64,000 nucleotides of DNA, from NCBI GenBank assembly GCA_031772625.1, contig CM062819.1, positions 820,981,503 to 821,045,502 on the forward strand. Direction: 5' to 3'. Made by a program: the position numbers and the translations under genes. Positions 33,921 through 43,499 of this stretch are shown piece by piece (position 1 is the first letter of the stretch; every line of letters begins with the position of its first letter). The DNA comes from Pinus tabuliformis. Lineage: Eukaryota; Streptophyta; Pinopsida; Pinales; Pinaceae. Under the pieces are notes generated by a model. The model was not told the origin of the DNA. It saw only the letters and a program-made list of their open reading frames with translations, and did not search any database.

Positions 33921-34377
33921 TTTGATGTGAAATAGGAAGAGCAGATCTAGCACTGAAGCAAGGGCCAACTAGCTGCAACAAGCAGCTGTTCGAATCCCCT
34001 GAGGGAATGTGAAGTTCTAGCCAAGAGGGCTATATTTTCGAGGTTGTCTCTCTCTGAGTGAGTTGGCAAAGAGGTAAGACTGTCAGATTGAGAATTTGCC
34101 AAGGCAGCAGGAGCCACGCGGAGCCTCAGCGCAAAGTAAGAGGGATGCAGTTTTCTGCATGTTGAGTGCTGGGCAGAAAAGTCGTCGGAAGAAAGAAGCA
34201 GATTGCATAGTAAGAGAATTCTTCCTCAGTGGTTTCTTGTCGAGAAAATCAATATTTCTCATTTGTTGGGCAGCTGAGGAGCAGCAGACTTACCAGCGCC
34301 ATCAGGGAGTACGTAACCCAGCCTAGAAGCTACACAGTAGGGACAAAGAGGGAGTTGTTCGACAATCTTCGGAGGAG

Positions 34378-35151
34378 ATGGCAACCAGTGGCTTGAGGGA
34401 TCAGGACAGGTTGGACGGAGCATCCAACTACGTCATCTGGAAGGCTAGACTGTCATTCCTTCTAGATGAGCATGCCCTCAAGACGTACATCGACAGCGTG
34501 GTGGCTGAACCTGCGAATGCGGATCCGCTGAAGAAGTACAAAGTTGAGATGGAGAAGGCCAAGAGGATGATCCTGGATAGAGTCAAGGATCACGTGGTGT
34601 GCCACGTTGCTAGCAGAGCGACTGCTAAGGAGATGTGGGATGCCTTGGCCGCGTTATATCAGGGATCTTCCAAGCAACGGAAAATGTAGTTAGAGCAAAA
34701 GTTGAGATCTACTTAGATGCAGAAGGGAGAGCGTGTGGATCTATTCCTCATGAAGCTGAAAGAAACCCATGATGAGTTGTCTGTTGCGAGGCATACACCT
34801 CAAGATTCAGAGTTGGTTAGACTGGCCCTCAATTCTATCTCAGATGAGTGGCAAGTCTTTATCCAGAGTATCTTGGGCACAGCAGCATTGCCTTATTGGG
34901 ATGAGATGTGGGCAGTTCTAAAACAAGAGGAGCTGAGGAGAGACCTGGTCAAGGTCAAACTTGACGGAAGCAACAGCAGCAGCAGCAGTGGGTCGAAGCC
35001 CAAGGAGGAGGAGGATAATGCAGCCCTTGCATCAAAGGGGCAGCAACAGAGACGAAAGGAGGACATCTCCAAGGTGAAGTATTTCAGATTTGGCGAGATG
35101 GGCCACTATGCATCCTAGTGTACTTTGAAGAAAAAGGACAAGATGGGCTGA
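34378..35151 (+). pseudogene. Copia Gag protein (E)
   Basis: One frame from ATG 34378 encodes a plant copia Gag: LDGASNYVIWKARLSFLL near the start, then VVCHVASRATAKEMWDALAALY, VDLFLMKLKETHDELSVARH, RLALNSISDEW and a Ser-rich stretch before a degraded zinc knuckle (KYFRFGEMGHYAS.C). Gag forms the particle in which element RNA is copied. Three in-frame stops (34687, 34714 and 35116) are all TAG and are explained by CAG to TAG; no frameshift occurs. In the knuckle the first two Cys are also missing (YFRFG instead of CXXC). Confidence 0.9.
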
Positions 35152-35746
35152 TTTGGAGTTATAGTTCGAAAAAGCTACAGATGGGCAGGATCCTTGAGGA
35201 GTCCACCTCTTGGATCAATACCTTGCTACGGGAGCCCAGTTTTGCAATAGCAAGATGGACTAGTGTCGAATGATGTCGAGAAGTGACGGGGAGACAGTTG
35301 CAGTGGCTAGGAGCACTAGAGACTGAACAGCACAGAGCAAAGTTAGCAGCAATACAGATGGCATAGAGCAAAGGTCAGCAGCAGCGCAGTAGATTCAGAG
35401 GGTCAACGCAGAGACTAGCAGTAGTCAGTTCCAGCATTCACGTGGTATCATACTAAACACAATTAGTTCAGTAATTTTGGATGTTTTTCAGTTGCTTCTC
35501 TCAACAACTGAGTTGCAGTACGAATGCAATGTTAGCAGTGGCAGTGCTAGCAACATAACAGAGGCAGCATTTGAGAGGGAGTTGTAGTACAAATGCAGCA
35601 TTGGCAGTGGCAGTGTCAAAGGCAGCAGTACAGTTGCAACAGCAAAGTAGTAGTTGGTGGACAGCATGTCAAACATCGGCAACGCAGAGGACGATGCTTC
35701 AGAGTCAGAGCAATATGCAGCAAAAGTATATTGCTAGAGCACATTC
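35152..35746 (+). other. Gln/Ala-repeat DNA in E, pol absent
   Basis: This holds CAG/GCA-rich sequence with short ORFs (35571-35777) and no copia protease, integrase or reverse transcriptase motif. It takes the place of pol. Confidence 0.6.
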
Positions 35747-35761
35747 CTCGCTAAGAGGGAG
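35747..35761 (+). promoter_or_regulatory. Polypurine tract of E
   Basis: CTCGCTAAGAGGGAG directly precedes the 3' LTR; nearly the same as in G. Confidence 0.85.
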
Positions 35762-36914
35762 TGTTGATTTGGGGTAGCATCGAATGTGATCTAGGCCTCA
35801 AATTTTGCAGGGAGGCTTAGGCAAATGCATTCCAAAGAACCCAGAAATTGTTTTGGGAAATTCCACCTAGAGACGATTTTATTAAAATAATTAATACTTT
35901 TAATGGAGTTCCTAAGTCTAAACTTAGGAAAATTAAAATATTAATGGACATTAATCTAATTGTGGGTGTAACTTCTAGAAAAAGACAGAGATCAAATCAA
36001 AACGATCTGAGCCTTTGATTAGCAGTTAATCTAGGCCGTTGGTTGTCCAACAGGAATATATAAGAAGGGGCTTGAGGGTCATTTGGAAAAGACACCAAGA
36101 GAGATCAAGAAATCGATTTTTTGAAGTGAGAAGTTCTCAGGAGGAAAATTCGATTAAGGAGATCTCTTGGAGTTGAGGGGCAGGGATAGCTTCCGGAGAG
36201 AGAGATATTTTCTTAGCCGGAGAAACATCAGCAGAGAGAGGCAGAGGGTGATCCAGTAGCCCAGACGCAGAGGCTGGCGCAGGGCCACGTAGAGGTAGCG
36301 TAGAGGGTGAGAGAAAGTTGAAAATCTAGCAGCAGAGTCAGTTTCAGTAGTCGGATGTTGGGGTGTGAGACTAGGAGGCTGAGAACAGTGACTCCGGATT
36401 GTAGATCGATTCCCTAGCTAGGTGATGCAGTGCCTAGGAGAGTTGACGTTGGGACAGGGTAGAGGCAGTGCAGGGCCTACTAGGGGCACCTCATCCAGTG
36501 ACCGGATCAACCGGGACTTTTTCCGAGTGAATGTGTGAGGTAATCTCAAAAAGCCTCTGCCAGTATTACTCTTTCTATAATTGAATAACCTTGTGAGGTA
36601 TTCAGCAATGTATTCAAATTTTGCTATTGCTTAATAATAATAAACCCTCAGATCTATTGCATCAGTTTTCTCGCATTGGGTTTTTCTGGGGACATTTGTC
36701 CAAAAATAACAGTGTCCTATGTGTTTGTATTTCCTTGCTCGGTTTCTTTGTTTCATAATCATATTTAATTTGGTGTAGGTTGCTTCAGTAATTTGCTTCA
36801 ATATTTCAAAAAGAAATCTGAAATAAGTTTGTAACGTAATTTACAATCTAGGTGAAGTAGATTCAACTAGTTGCAATTTGATTCCTGAGATTGTTAGATC
36901 TAGGAATTTTCACA
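35762..36914 (+). repeat. 3' LTR of E
   Basis: It matches 32748-33907 with many scattered substitutions and a few small indels, so the insertion is not recent. Confidence 0.92.
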
Positions 36915-36919
36915 TATTA

Positions 36920-37272
36920 AACTTTCAATTAAAAAGAATTATAAAAAAATTGCCAAAGTCAGTCAAGCCCTTACATAAAATTTGAAGTAAAAGTACAAGG
37001 GATTATAAGTCAACACTTGCCAAGTATTTTAACAGTGAGTTGGTGGAATAATAATAATAATAAATAAATAAATAAAAATTTGAAATTTTACTATAAATTA
37101 TTTTACTAGAATTAAAAAACAAATAAAAAGGGAAAAAAAAAAAAAGTAAAAAGAGAATATATTCTTATATTCTCAAATCTCATTAAAAAGAAGAGAAAGT
37201 GATTTATAAAATAATAATAATAAGAATAAAAGGGTTACCTTGTAAACCCTAAGTTCATTTTGACAAAACAAA
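36920..37272 (+). other. Non-coding F DNA upstream of its reading frame
   Basis: AT-rich sequence with (AATA)n. CAAAATGGCA at 37270 gives the start codon of the F frame. Confidence 0.5.
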
Positions 37273-38748
37273 ATGGCATCTAATTTGGAAATGAAGGAAG
37301 GAAGTTTTTCCTGTAAGGGTATTTTAATCACACATCGCGACTTAATTACATTAAGAGGGACCATCCAAGGGAAAAAAGTTAATATCGCCATTAGTACAAG
37401 CAACGACGAAAATTACATAAATATTAATCTGGTGAATCGACTATTAATTTCAGATGCCAATGTAGGCAAAACAACAGATATTTTGGAAAAAAAATATCAA
37501 ATTAATGATTTACAAATAACAATAGATCATTATGAGTACATATCTCAATTTCATGTTGTAAAAATGTATGACGGAGAGGTTGACATAATTCTTGGTCAAC
37601 CTTGGTTTAAAGAATTAGGTGTGTTCATGTTAAACATAGGGAAAAAAATATTGATGTTTTCTTATAAGGAAAAAATGATCACATTTCGAGACATGACAAT
37701 GAAGTCAAAATCGATAAGGTCCCCATTAGAAGACTTTAAAGATGTTACGAAATTGATATCTCAAAGGAATTAAAACAAAATATTGGAGAAGCAAAAAGAG
37801 CTTGACAAGGTCATATCCAATAAAAACGAAAAAAATTCTCGTTTAAAAGATCTTATCCAGAAACTACTTCCACAAGTCAAAAAGTATAAAATTAAAAAGC
37901 ACAAGTTAGAACAAGAAAAGGAAAATTCCGACAAAAGTCTATCAGAGAAAGAAGAGGAAACTTTACTTTTAAAGAACCTTAATCAAAAATTATTAGAACA
38001 AATTAAGTTTTTAAAAAATGAGAAGTTTGAATGTCAAAGTAAAGTTGACTCAGAAAATGAGGAACTCTTTCATCTCAAACATCATAATCAGAGTCTACTC
38101 ACTCAAATTAAGAAACTTTAAAATGATAAGAAATCATTGAACAACAAATTAGAAGAATTTATCACAAAAGAAGTGTCGAAATATTTAGTCCAAGTTGAAG
38201 AAAAAGATACGAACACCGATCCAATAAATATCACGACTCAAGAAAATAACAAACCAGTTGAAGGAACAACATATTCAAATGTTGCAGTTCAGGAGATGGA
38301 AATTCCAAGTGAAGATTTTGTAACCAATTCAGCAACATCAATACCTAGAGTAAATCAGGAAATTACAACGCACATGATAAGGGAAAGTCCAACCAGAGGA
38401 ACTCCTTAACGACATCTAAATCACAAGAGCAGACTTTTCAATCAATCTATGTACCAATATCAATCAAAACATAAACAACAAACTTATGTTCCAAGGAATA
38501 TTGAAGTTTGTACAATACACTCAGGTGATAACAATTCATCACAAGTTTCCAGTCACTGCGAGATTCCATAGAATATTAACTTAGGATGGTCAGATCCTTT
38601 CACAATTCAACAATTTTATTTATCACTCAAAGGATCATATCGTCTTGTATCAACGAAGATGATAGTTCCAAGACAAGAAGACATTCAAAACAAAAAAAAA
38701 AGAGATCAAGCTTTTTCATCAATTAGCTTTGAGGACAAATCTTTTTGA
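37273..38748 (+). pseudogene. F protein: dead retropepsin-like domain, coiled coil, conserved tail
   Basis: One frame of 491 codons without indels, broken by stops at 37771, 38119, 38407 and near 38570. Residues 1-166 resemble a gypsy retropepsin: GTIQGKKVNIAIS, ININLVNRLLI and VDIILGQPWFKELGVF match the usual LID-SGAT and DVVLGMPWL regions. The catalytic Asp-Ser/Thr-Gly is replaced by STSND. Residues about 170-300 are a Lys/Glu/Leu-rich coiled coil (RLKDLIQKLL, LLKNLNQKLLEQIKFLKNEK). The tail has TNTDPINITTQEN and NINLGWSDPF...QFYLSLKGSYRLVSTK, and ends SFEDKSF over the polypurine tract. Coiled coil and tail recur in element I. Role unknown; a structural or Gag-like role is a guess. Confidence 0.7.
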
Positions 38749-38760
38749 GGAGGAAGACAA
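38730..38760 (+). promoter_or_regulatory. Polypurine tract of F
   Basis: TTGAGGACAAATC...GAGGAGGAAGACAA lies directly before TGTTATGAAT, matching D and I. Confidence 0.85.
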
Positions 38761-39090
38761 TGTTATGAATAAAATATATATATAATAATACAAATAATGT
38801 AAATAACAATAATAATGATTAATAATGAATTAACTAGTAATTAGTTAATGAAGAGGTATGTCCCTAAAGACATGACCGTTGGTGAAGAGATATCTGCCTA
38901 GGTATATACGCAGGCTCTCAACCTCATTTGTAATCATCTCATCAATTCTTTTATATAATCAATATACAATTACTTGTCCTACAATGGATGTCTTTGTCTT
39001 CAAAGTATTTTGAAGATTACTCTGCTGCTTTGTATGTTACATCGGTATCAGAGCATTTCTCTGAGTATACAAACTTTGTTCCTTAGTGCA
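38761..39090 (+). repeat. 3' LTR of F
   Basis: It matches 23006-23353, including the internal primer-site copy (ATCGGTATCAGAGC, about 39050) followed by a second degenerate terminus (TATACAAACTTTGTTCCTTAG). The right end is mutated, so the last base is uncertain by a few positions. Confidence 0.75.
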
Positions 39091-39260
39091 ACATATCATT
39101 AAGAGAGAGAGAGAGAGAGTTACGTAGTGCCATGTGAGTCATCAAGGAGAGAGTTGCGAAGAGATTGAAGTGATGAAAGTAAGGTGACTTGTAATTCATT
39201 TTAATAACAATATCATAGTATCATAAAGGATAATAATAATAATATTAATAATATTGGTGA
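39091..39260. other. Flanking repeat DNA right of F
   Basis: (GA)n at about 39103-39119 and short CATTAAG-type repeats resembling 21540-21840, consistent with F having split one sequence. Confidence 0.35.
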
Positions 39261-40050
39261 TTTAGTCGAGATTGAACTATTATGATTGATTAATGATAAG
39301 TTAAGTGATTTCCTTCAAATATACTTGATTACCAATTGATGCAAGGGCGATTTACTATTTTTGGAAAGTCATACATGAGATGCTAGACATGACTTTCTAT
39401 TTCTAGAAAGTCACTTCAGAATTGTCAGAAATGAGATTTTATTTAAGGAAATCCATCCCTAAGCTGCCAATTTCAACATTTTACCTAGCTCAAATAAGTT
39501 AAGCGGACAAATTATAATATTTGGCAGCACATTGTATGCACTGCGGAACCTAGATATGGACAAGATAGTTAAACTAGAAAGCAATGTTACAAAGAGTGTA
39601 CAGTGAGTAAAGTAACCAAGAAAACATAGGCTAGGAGATAATGATGATGACAACATTTAGTCGAGATTGAACTATTATGATTGATTAATGATAAGTTAAG
39701 TGATTTCCTTCAAATATACTTGATTACCAATTGATGCAAGGGTGATTTACTATTTCTGGAAAGTCATACATGAGATGCTAGACATGACTTTCTATTTTTA
39801 GAAAGTCACTCCAGAATTGTCAGAAATGAGATTTTATTTAAGGAAATCCATCCCTAAGCTGCCAATTTCAACATTTTACCTAGCTCAAATAAGTTAAGTG
39901 GACAAATTATAATATTTGGCAGCACATTGTATGCACTGCAGAACCTAGACATGGATAAGATAGTTAGACTAGAAAGCAATGTTACAAAGAGTGTACAGTG
40001 AGTAAAGTAACCAAGAAAACATAGGCTAGGAGATAATGATGATGACAACA
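39261..40050. repeat. Two-copy tandem duplication, period 395 bp
   Basis: 39261-39655 and 39656-40050 are near-identical direct copies starting TTTAGTCGAGATTGAAC. The small minus ORFs at 39459 and 39854 are the same sequence twice and not genes. Confidence 0.95.
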
Positions 40051-41034
40051 TTGTTTTAAGCCGCCCATAAGGATGATGACAAAGAAATCAGGATAAAGGT
40101 GTCAGGAATGAAAAGTCTGAAACTTGAATGAGGATGCCTACAACATAGAAACAGTCATAATTGATTAAAGAATCACTAGAGGATTGAGTTCTAATTGGAT
40201 CAATAGTGACAGAGCAGGAAAGGACAAGGGCACAGTTGCTGATACACAGCACAATTGTTTGTGTAGGGTAGATTTATAGATGTTCAGGATAATGTGGACA
40301 ATACAGAATACTGACAGTGTGTACAAAAAACTGGTACATTTCACAGACATGCCATTGTGTACAAGACAAAGGTGCAAAGAACACACGAAGGAAGCTTATC
40401 TTGGGATAGCAGGATCAGCTTGGTGGAAGACTCAGCGTGCTTTGTTTAATCTCTAAGTGGTTTGTATGTTGGTCTTCGTGACCATTGAGTAAGGGTGTTC
40501 AAATGTTATTGTCATTAATTTAGGTAGTCTATACATGTGGCACATATGTGAGATGTCGCATTAATAAAAGTAATGTTGGAAGGATAACAAAGGCCATGAG
40601 ACATGAAGTAGGCTTTATATGAGAATGTATTCCTATGGGAAAATTGAAGCCCTTCCGAGAATGCAAGCACAATTTTATTGTGTGATATTCCTTCTATTCT
40701 TGGAACTCTGACAGAAATATGAACTAATTGTGTTCTCAATACAGACAAACTAGATGGAAATTTCATCTATAACAAAATACTATATTTGTGGCCTTGCCTA
40801 AAATTAATTAATTACTCACATCCATCATGGCATGCAAAACCAGTAAATCTTGACATATTCACAACTATAAAGTGTTAATGAAATGGAAAAATCAGCTGTT
40901 GCAAGGAAAACTTGCATTGTCATGCAAAGGTGACACAAATCTGTACTTGTAGAGTACCAATCTCAAGAGACCAAATATAAATAGAGCATTCTTCAAGCAA
41001 ACCCATTCATCAATAAGAATCATGAAAATCTTAC
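40051..41034. other. Intron-like DNA downstream of the last visible COG3 exon
   Basis: No exon of COG3 or other gene is recognisable. Its AT content and lack of ORFs fit intron sequence. Confidence 0.4.
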
Positions 41035-41708
41035 ATTCTCCAATTCATCAAAATAATTAAGCTTGCTCCGCAGTGCCTCTGCAAACTCCACTAGTCTTTC
41101 TTTCTCCATTACCTGCCATTGTAAATAATAGCATAAACAACCACTTAGGTTTACACTTCCATCATGTTCCCCCTCCCACCACAATAAAATGTAATTGATC
41201 TTTAACAAAGTCCAGATTTTGATGGAGTCCATACAAGTCTTTCACATGCATCATGCAAAGTTTTGGTCTTGATTGCAACCGCTTGATGTTGTGCTTGCAA
41301 ATCATCAAACAAATTAAGTGTGCTGTCCACCTAATACATAATACAGAACACTTTAGCACAATTGCACCAAATGGGGATGAACAGTGGAAAGAATAAAATT
41401 AATAACCTTGTTCTAAACTTAAATATGAAAAAAGTGGATGCCAAGGAAAAGTGTGTACTTGATAAAGGATTCGGTCACAGGTTTTTAAATGTTCTGTCAA
41501 TGTATTGACATACTGACGATATTTCTCCTCTGTCTGCAGGTGAAAGGAAAACACACAAAAAGATTTGAGCATTAATTAATTGGATTAAATAATATACAAC
41601 CAATGTGGAATTCACCCCACAGACATTCATGTTTAGTAAGAATCAGATGAATGCCTCACTAACCTCTGATTTCATAGCAGACTCCAGATCTGTGAACCAT
41701 TTGTAAAA
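41035..41708 (-). CDS. COG3: COG3, four internal exons (Golgi tethering complex subunit 3)
   Basis: Four minus-strand exons are joined by phase-0 introns with GT-AG borders: 41664-41708 ([15 protein letters not shown]), 41459-41533 ([25 protein letters not shown]), 41235-41330 ([20 protein letters not shown], then [12 protein letters not shown]) and 41035-41112 ([20 protein letters not shown], then FDELEN). Together they encode about 98 residues of the conserved N-terminal Sec34 region of COG3, which tethers retrograde vesicles at the Golgi. All four exons are open and all splice sites intact, so this may be a live gene. Exon 1 and the downstream exons are not found in the window, so flanking introns would be very long, or this is a gene fragment. 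Element I lies in the upstream intron. Family recognition is from memory of plant COG3. Confidence 0.88.
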
Positions 41709-41883
41709 CTGCAAAAGAAAAAGTTAATATGATATAGAATATTAAATGAAGAAACATCAACTGTTCTGTCATGATGAATTTATAAAATTCTTTGTAAGAT
41801 TCACAAATGCTCATAACTTAAGGAACAAGTTCAACAAAAATGCAACCAAATAATTTAAATTCTTAAAGATTTGACATGGAAAA

Positions 41884-42161
41884 TGAAGCGAACAAAGTTC
41901 TTTCTTCAGATTAATTACTCCAGAAGACTTGGAATATAAAGATATCCATGAGGATACAAATATTATATATTAAATGTGTGAATAAGAATGATACAATGAG
42001 AGTGAGAGGCTTGCTTATATACCAAGCAGGTGTCTCTTCATGGAGAGTCATGTCTCATTTAGACATGACTCTTCAACCTAATTACTAATTAACTAATCAT
42101 TATTTATGATTATTATTATTTACATTATTTAACATTATTTCCTATATATTTATTCATAACA
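41884..42161 (-). repeat. 3' LTR of I
   Basis: A near-perfect hairpin AGTCATGTCTAAATGAGACATGACT lies before GGTATATAAGC on the element strand. Confidence 0.95.
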
Positions 42162-42193
42162 TTGACTTCCTCCTCAAAAATCTTTGTCCTCGA
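42162..42193 (-). promoter_or_regulatory. Polypurine tract of I
   Basis: CGAGGACAAAGATTTTTGAG followed by GAGGAAGTCAA on the element strand; same layout as F and D. Confidence 0.85.
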
Positions 42194-42225
42194 AGCTTGT
42201 TGATGAAAAAGGGTTGATCTCTTTT

Positions 42226-43312
42226 TCAGTTTCGAATGTCTTTTCGTCTCAGAAAAGTGATTTTCGTCGATACAAGTTGATATGATCTTCTAAGTGACAA
42301 ACAAAACTGTCGCACTGAGAAGGGATCAGGCCATCTTAGATTAATCTTCTGTAGAATATGTTGATCACTAGAATTTTGTAACGACTTGTCATCATAGGAT
42401 TGGATTGAAGTTACATCACTATTCTCTGGAACATCAGTTTGTTGTTTCTGGTCTGAATGGTCCTGATACGTAACATGGTTGAGTTGTCTACTCTCATGAT
42501 TCGGATGTCGATAGGGAACTTTTTTGGTTTGACTTTCCCTTATTAAGTGTGTGGAAATTTTTTTATTTACTTCAGGTGATGACGTTGTTGAGTTGGTTAC
42601 AGAACCTTCACTTGGGGTGTTTATCATCTGAACTGCGACATCTAAGTGCATCTTTTCTTCAACTAGTTTGCATTCTTCTTGAGTTATGATATTCAGTGGA
42701 TCGGTATTCGCTCCCTTATCTTCAATTCGGATTGTTACAACGGGAGATTTCGATACTTCTTCTTGAGTAAATTGTTCTAACTTGTCTTTTAATGCTTTCT
42801 TATCATCCTCAAGTTTCTTAATTTGAGTGAGTGGATTTTCATTATGGTTTCTCAGACGTAAAAGTTATTTAGTTTTTGATTCATCAACCTTATTTTCAAT
42901 GTTTTGACCTTTGACTTTTTTATTTTTTAGATCTCTGATTTGTTCTAGTAATATTTTATTAAGGTTCTTTAAACGCAGGGTTCCCTCTTCTTGTTCTGAT
43001 AAGTGTTTCTTGAGTTCTTTCTTTGTGACCTTACTCTTCTTCACTTGTGCAAGTAATTTTTCAACGTGGTCCTTGAGGCGAGAGATTTCTTCATCATTTT
43101 CCATTGCTTCCTTGTAATGCATATCCACACAATTTTTATGTCCCTATTGTAACGCTTCCTTGATTTGCCAAAGTTTGGCTATTTTGCCATTCTCTTGATC
43201 TTCTAGTTGTAATTTCTTGGTACACTGGATTACATCGTTTGGTGGGAGTGTTGATGGGCTTTCAACTTGCAATGTGGATTCTATTTTCTTAATTTCCTTA
43301 TTAAAATCAGTA
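42226..43312 (-). pseudogene. I protein: coiled coil and conserved tail, homologous to F
   Basis: One minus frame from about 43312 to 42226 is interrupted by two stops (TAG after KEALQ, and one at 42865). It begins DFNKEIKKIESTLQ, then a coiled coil (EEISRLKDHVEKLLAQVKKS, RLKNLNKILLEQIRDLKNKK) and a tail with GANTDPLNIITQEE, DVAVQMINTPSEGSVTNSTT, STHLIRESQT and KINLRWPDPF...QFCLSLRRSYQLVSTK. Each block aligns in order with 37783-38748 of F, although the LTRs of the two elements are only distantly alike. No protease-like domain precedes it here. A conserved product with unknown role is implied. Confidence 0.7.
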
Positions 43313-43375
43313 TGTTGTTGCCATTAATTGTTTCATATTTCTTGCTAATGATTGTTTTACTGTATCACTTAGAAG

Positions 43376-43492
43376 TTAGACTAAGGTAAAAGTTTTCAAA
43401 CATTTTATGCAAACAACGTTTTGATTTCTGAGTGACTCTTGACAATTACGGTATCCTTCCGAACAAAAAGGACATATTGCAAAGAAACCCAT
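43376..43492 (-). CDS. Small zinc-ribbon-like ORF at the head of the I gene
   Basis: ATG 43492 opens a 38-codon frame, MGFFAICPFC followed by a spacer and NVVCIKCLKTFTLV. Two CX2C pairs are separated by about 17 residues, with aromatic residues before the first and KTF after the second. This resembles the zinc beta-ribbon of plant DnaJ/DUF3444 proteins (FWTxCPxCxxxY...LxCxxCxxxF). It lies directly upstream of the coiled-coil frame, one frameshift away, so the original protein was probably ribbon plus coiled coil plus tail. It may be captured host sequence; this is inference. Confidence 0.45.
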   Translation of the reverse strand: MGFFAICPFCSEGYRNCQESLRNQNVVCIKCLKTFTLV

Positions 43493-43499
43493 ATTTTTT

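Larger units (their letters stand above)
32748..36914 (+). mobile_element. Gag-only copia element E (TR-GAG type)
   Basis: LTRs of 1160 bp (32748-33907) and 1153 bp (35762-36914) are flanked by a perfect duplication TATTA (32743-32747 and 36915-36919). A primer site TGGTATCAGAGGG follows the 5' LTR and a purine tract AAGAGGGAG precedes the 3' LTR. The 1.85-kb interior encodes only Gag. Structure matches the class of non-autonomous elements called TR-GAG. It inserted into F. Confidence 0.93.
23006..39090 (+). mobile_element. LTR element F, enlarged by three nested insertions
   Basis: A 5' LTR (23006-23353) with primer site and a 3' LTR (38761 to about 39090) with polypurine tract are in the same orientation and clearly related. 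Between them lie the LINE, the hAT-like transposon and copia E, each with its own target duplication. Subtracting these leaves about 3.6-3.8 kb of F. The only recognisable gene of F is the frame at 37273-38748; no reverse transcriptase or integrase is present. The outer 5-bp duplication is unclear because Q inserted at the left border and the right LTR end is mutated, so pairing of the two LTRs is likely but not proved. Confidence 0.7.

Noticed and set aside
23006-39090. F as a single 16-kb giant autonomous element
   Set aside because: The LINE, hAT-like and E insertions each have their own target duplications, leaving under 4 kb for F with no polymerase.
39459-40051. Two identical 65-residue minus ORFs that look like a small gene family
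   Set aside because: They are the same chance ORF in two copies of a 395-bp tandem duplication.
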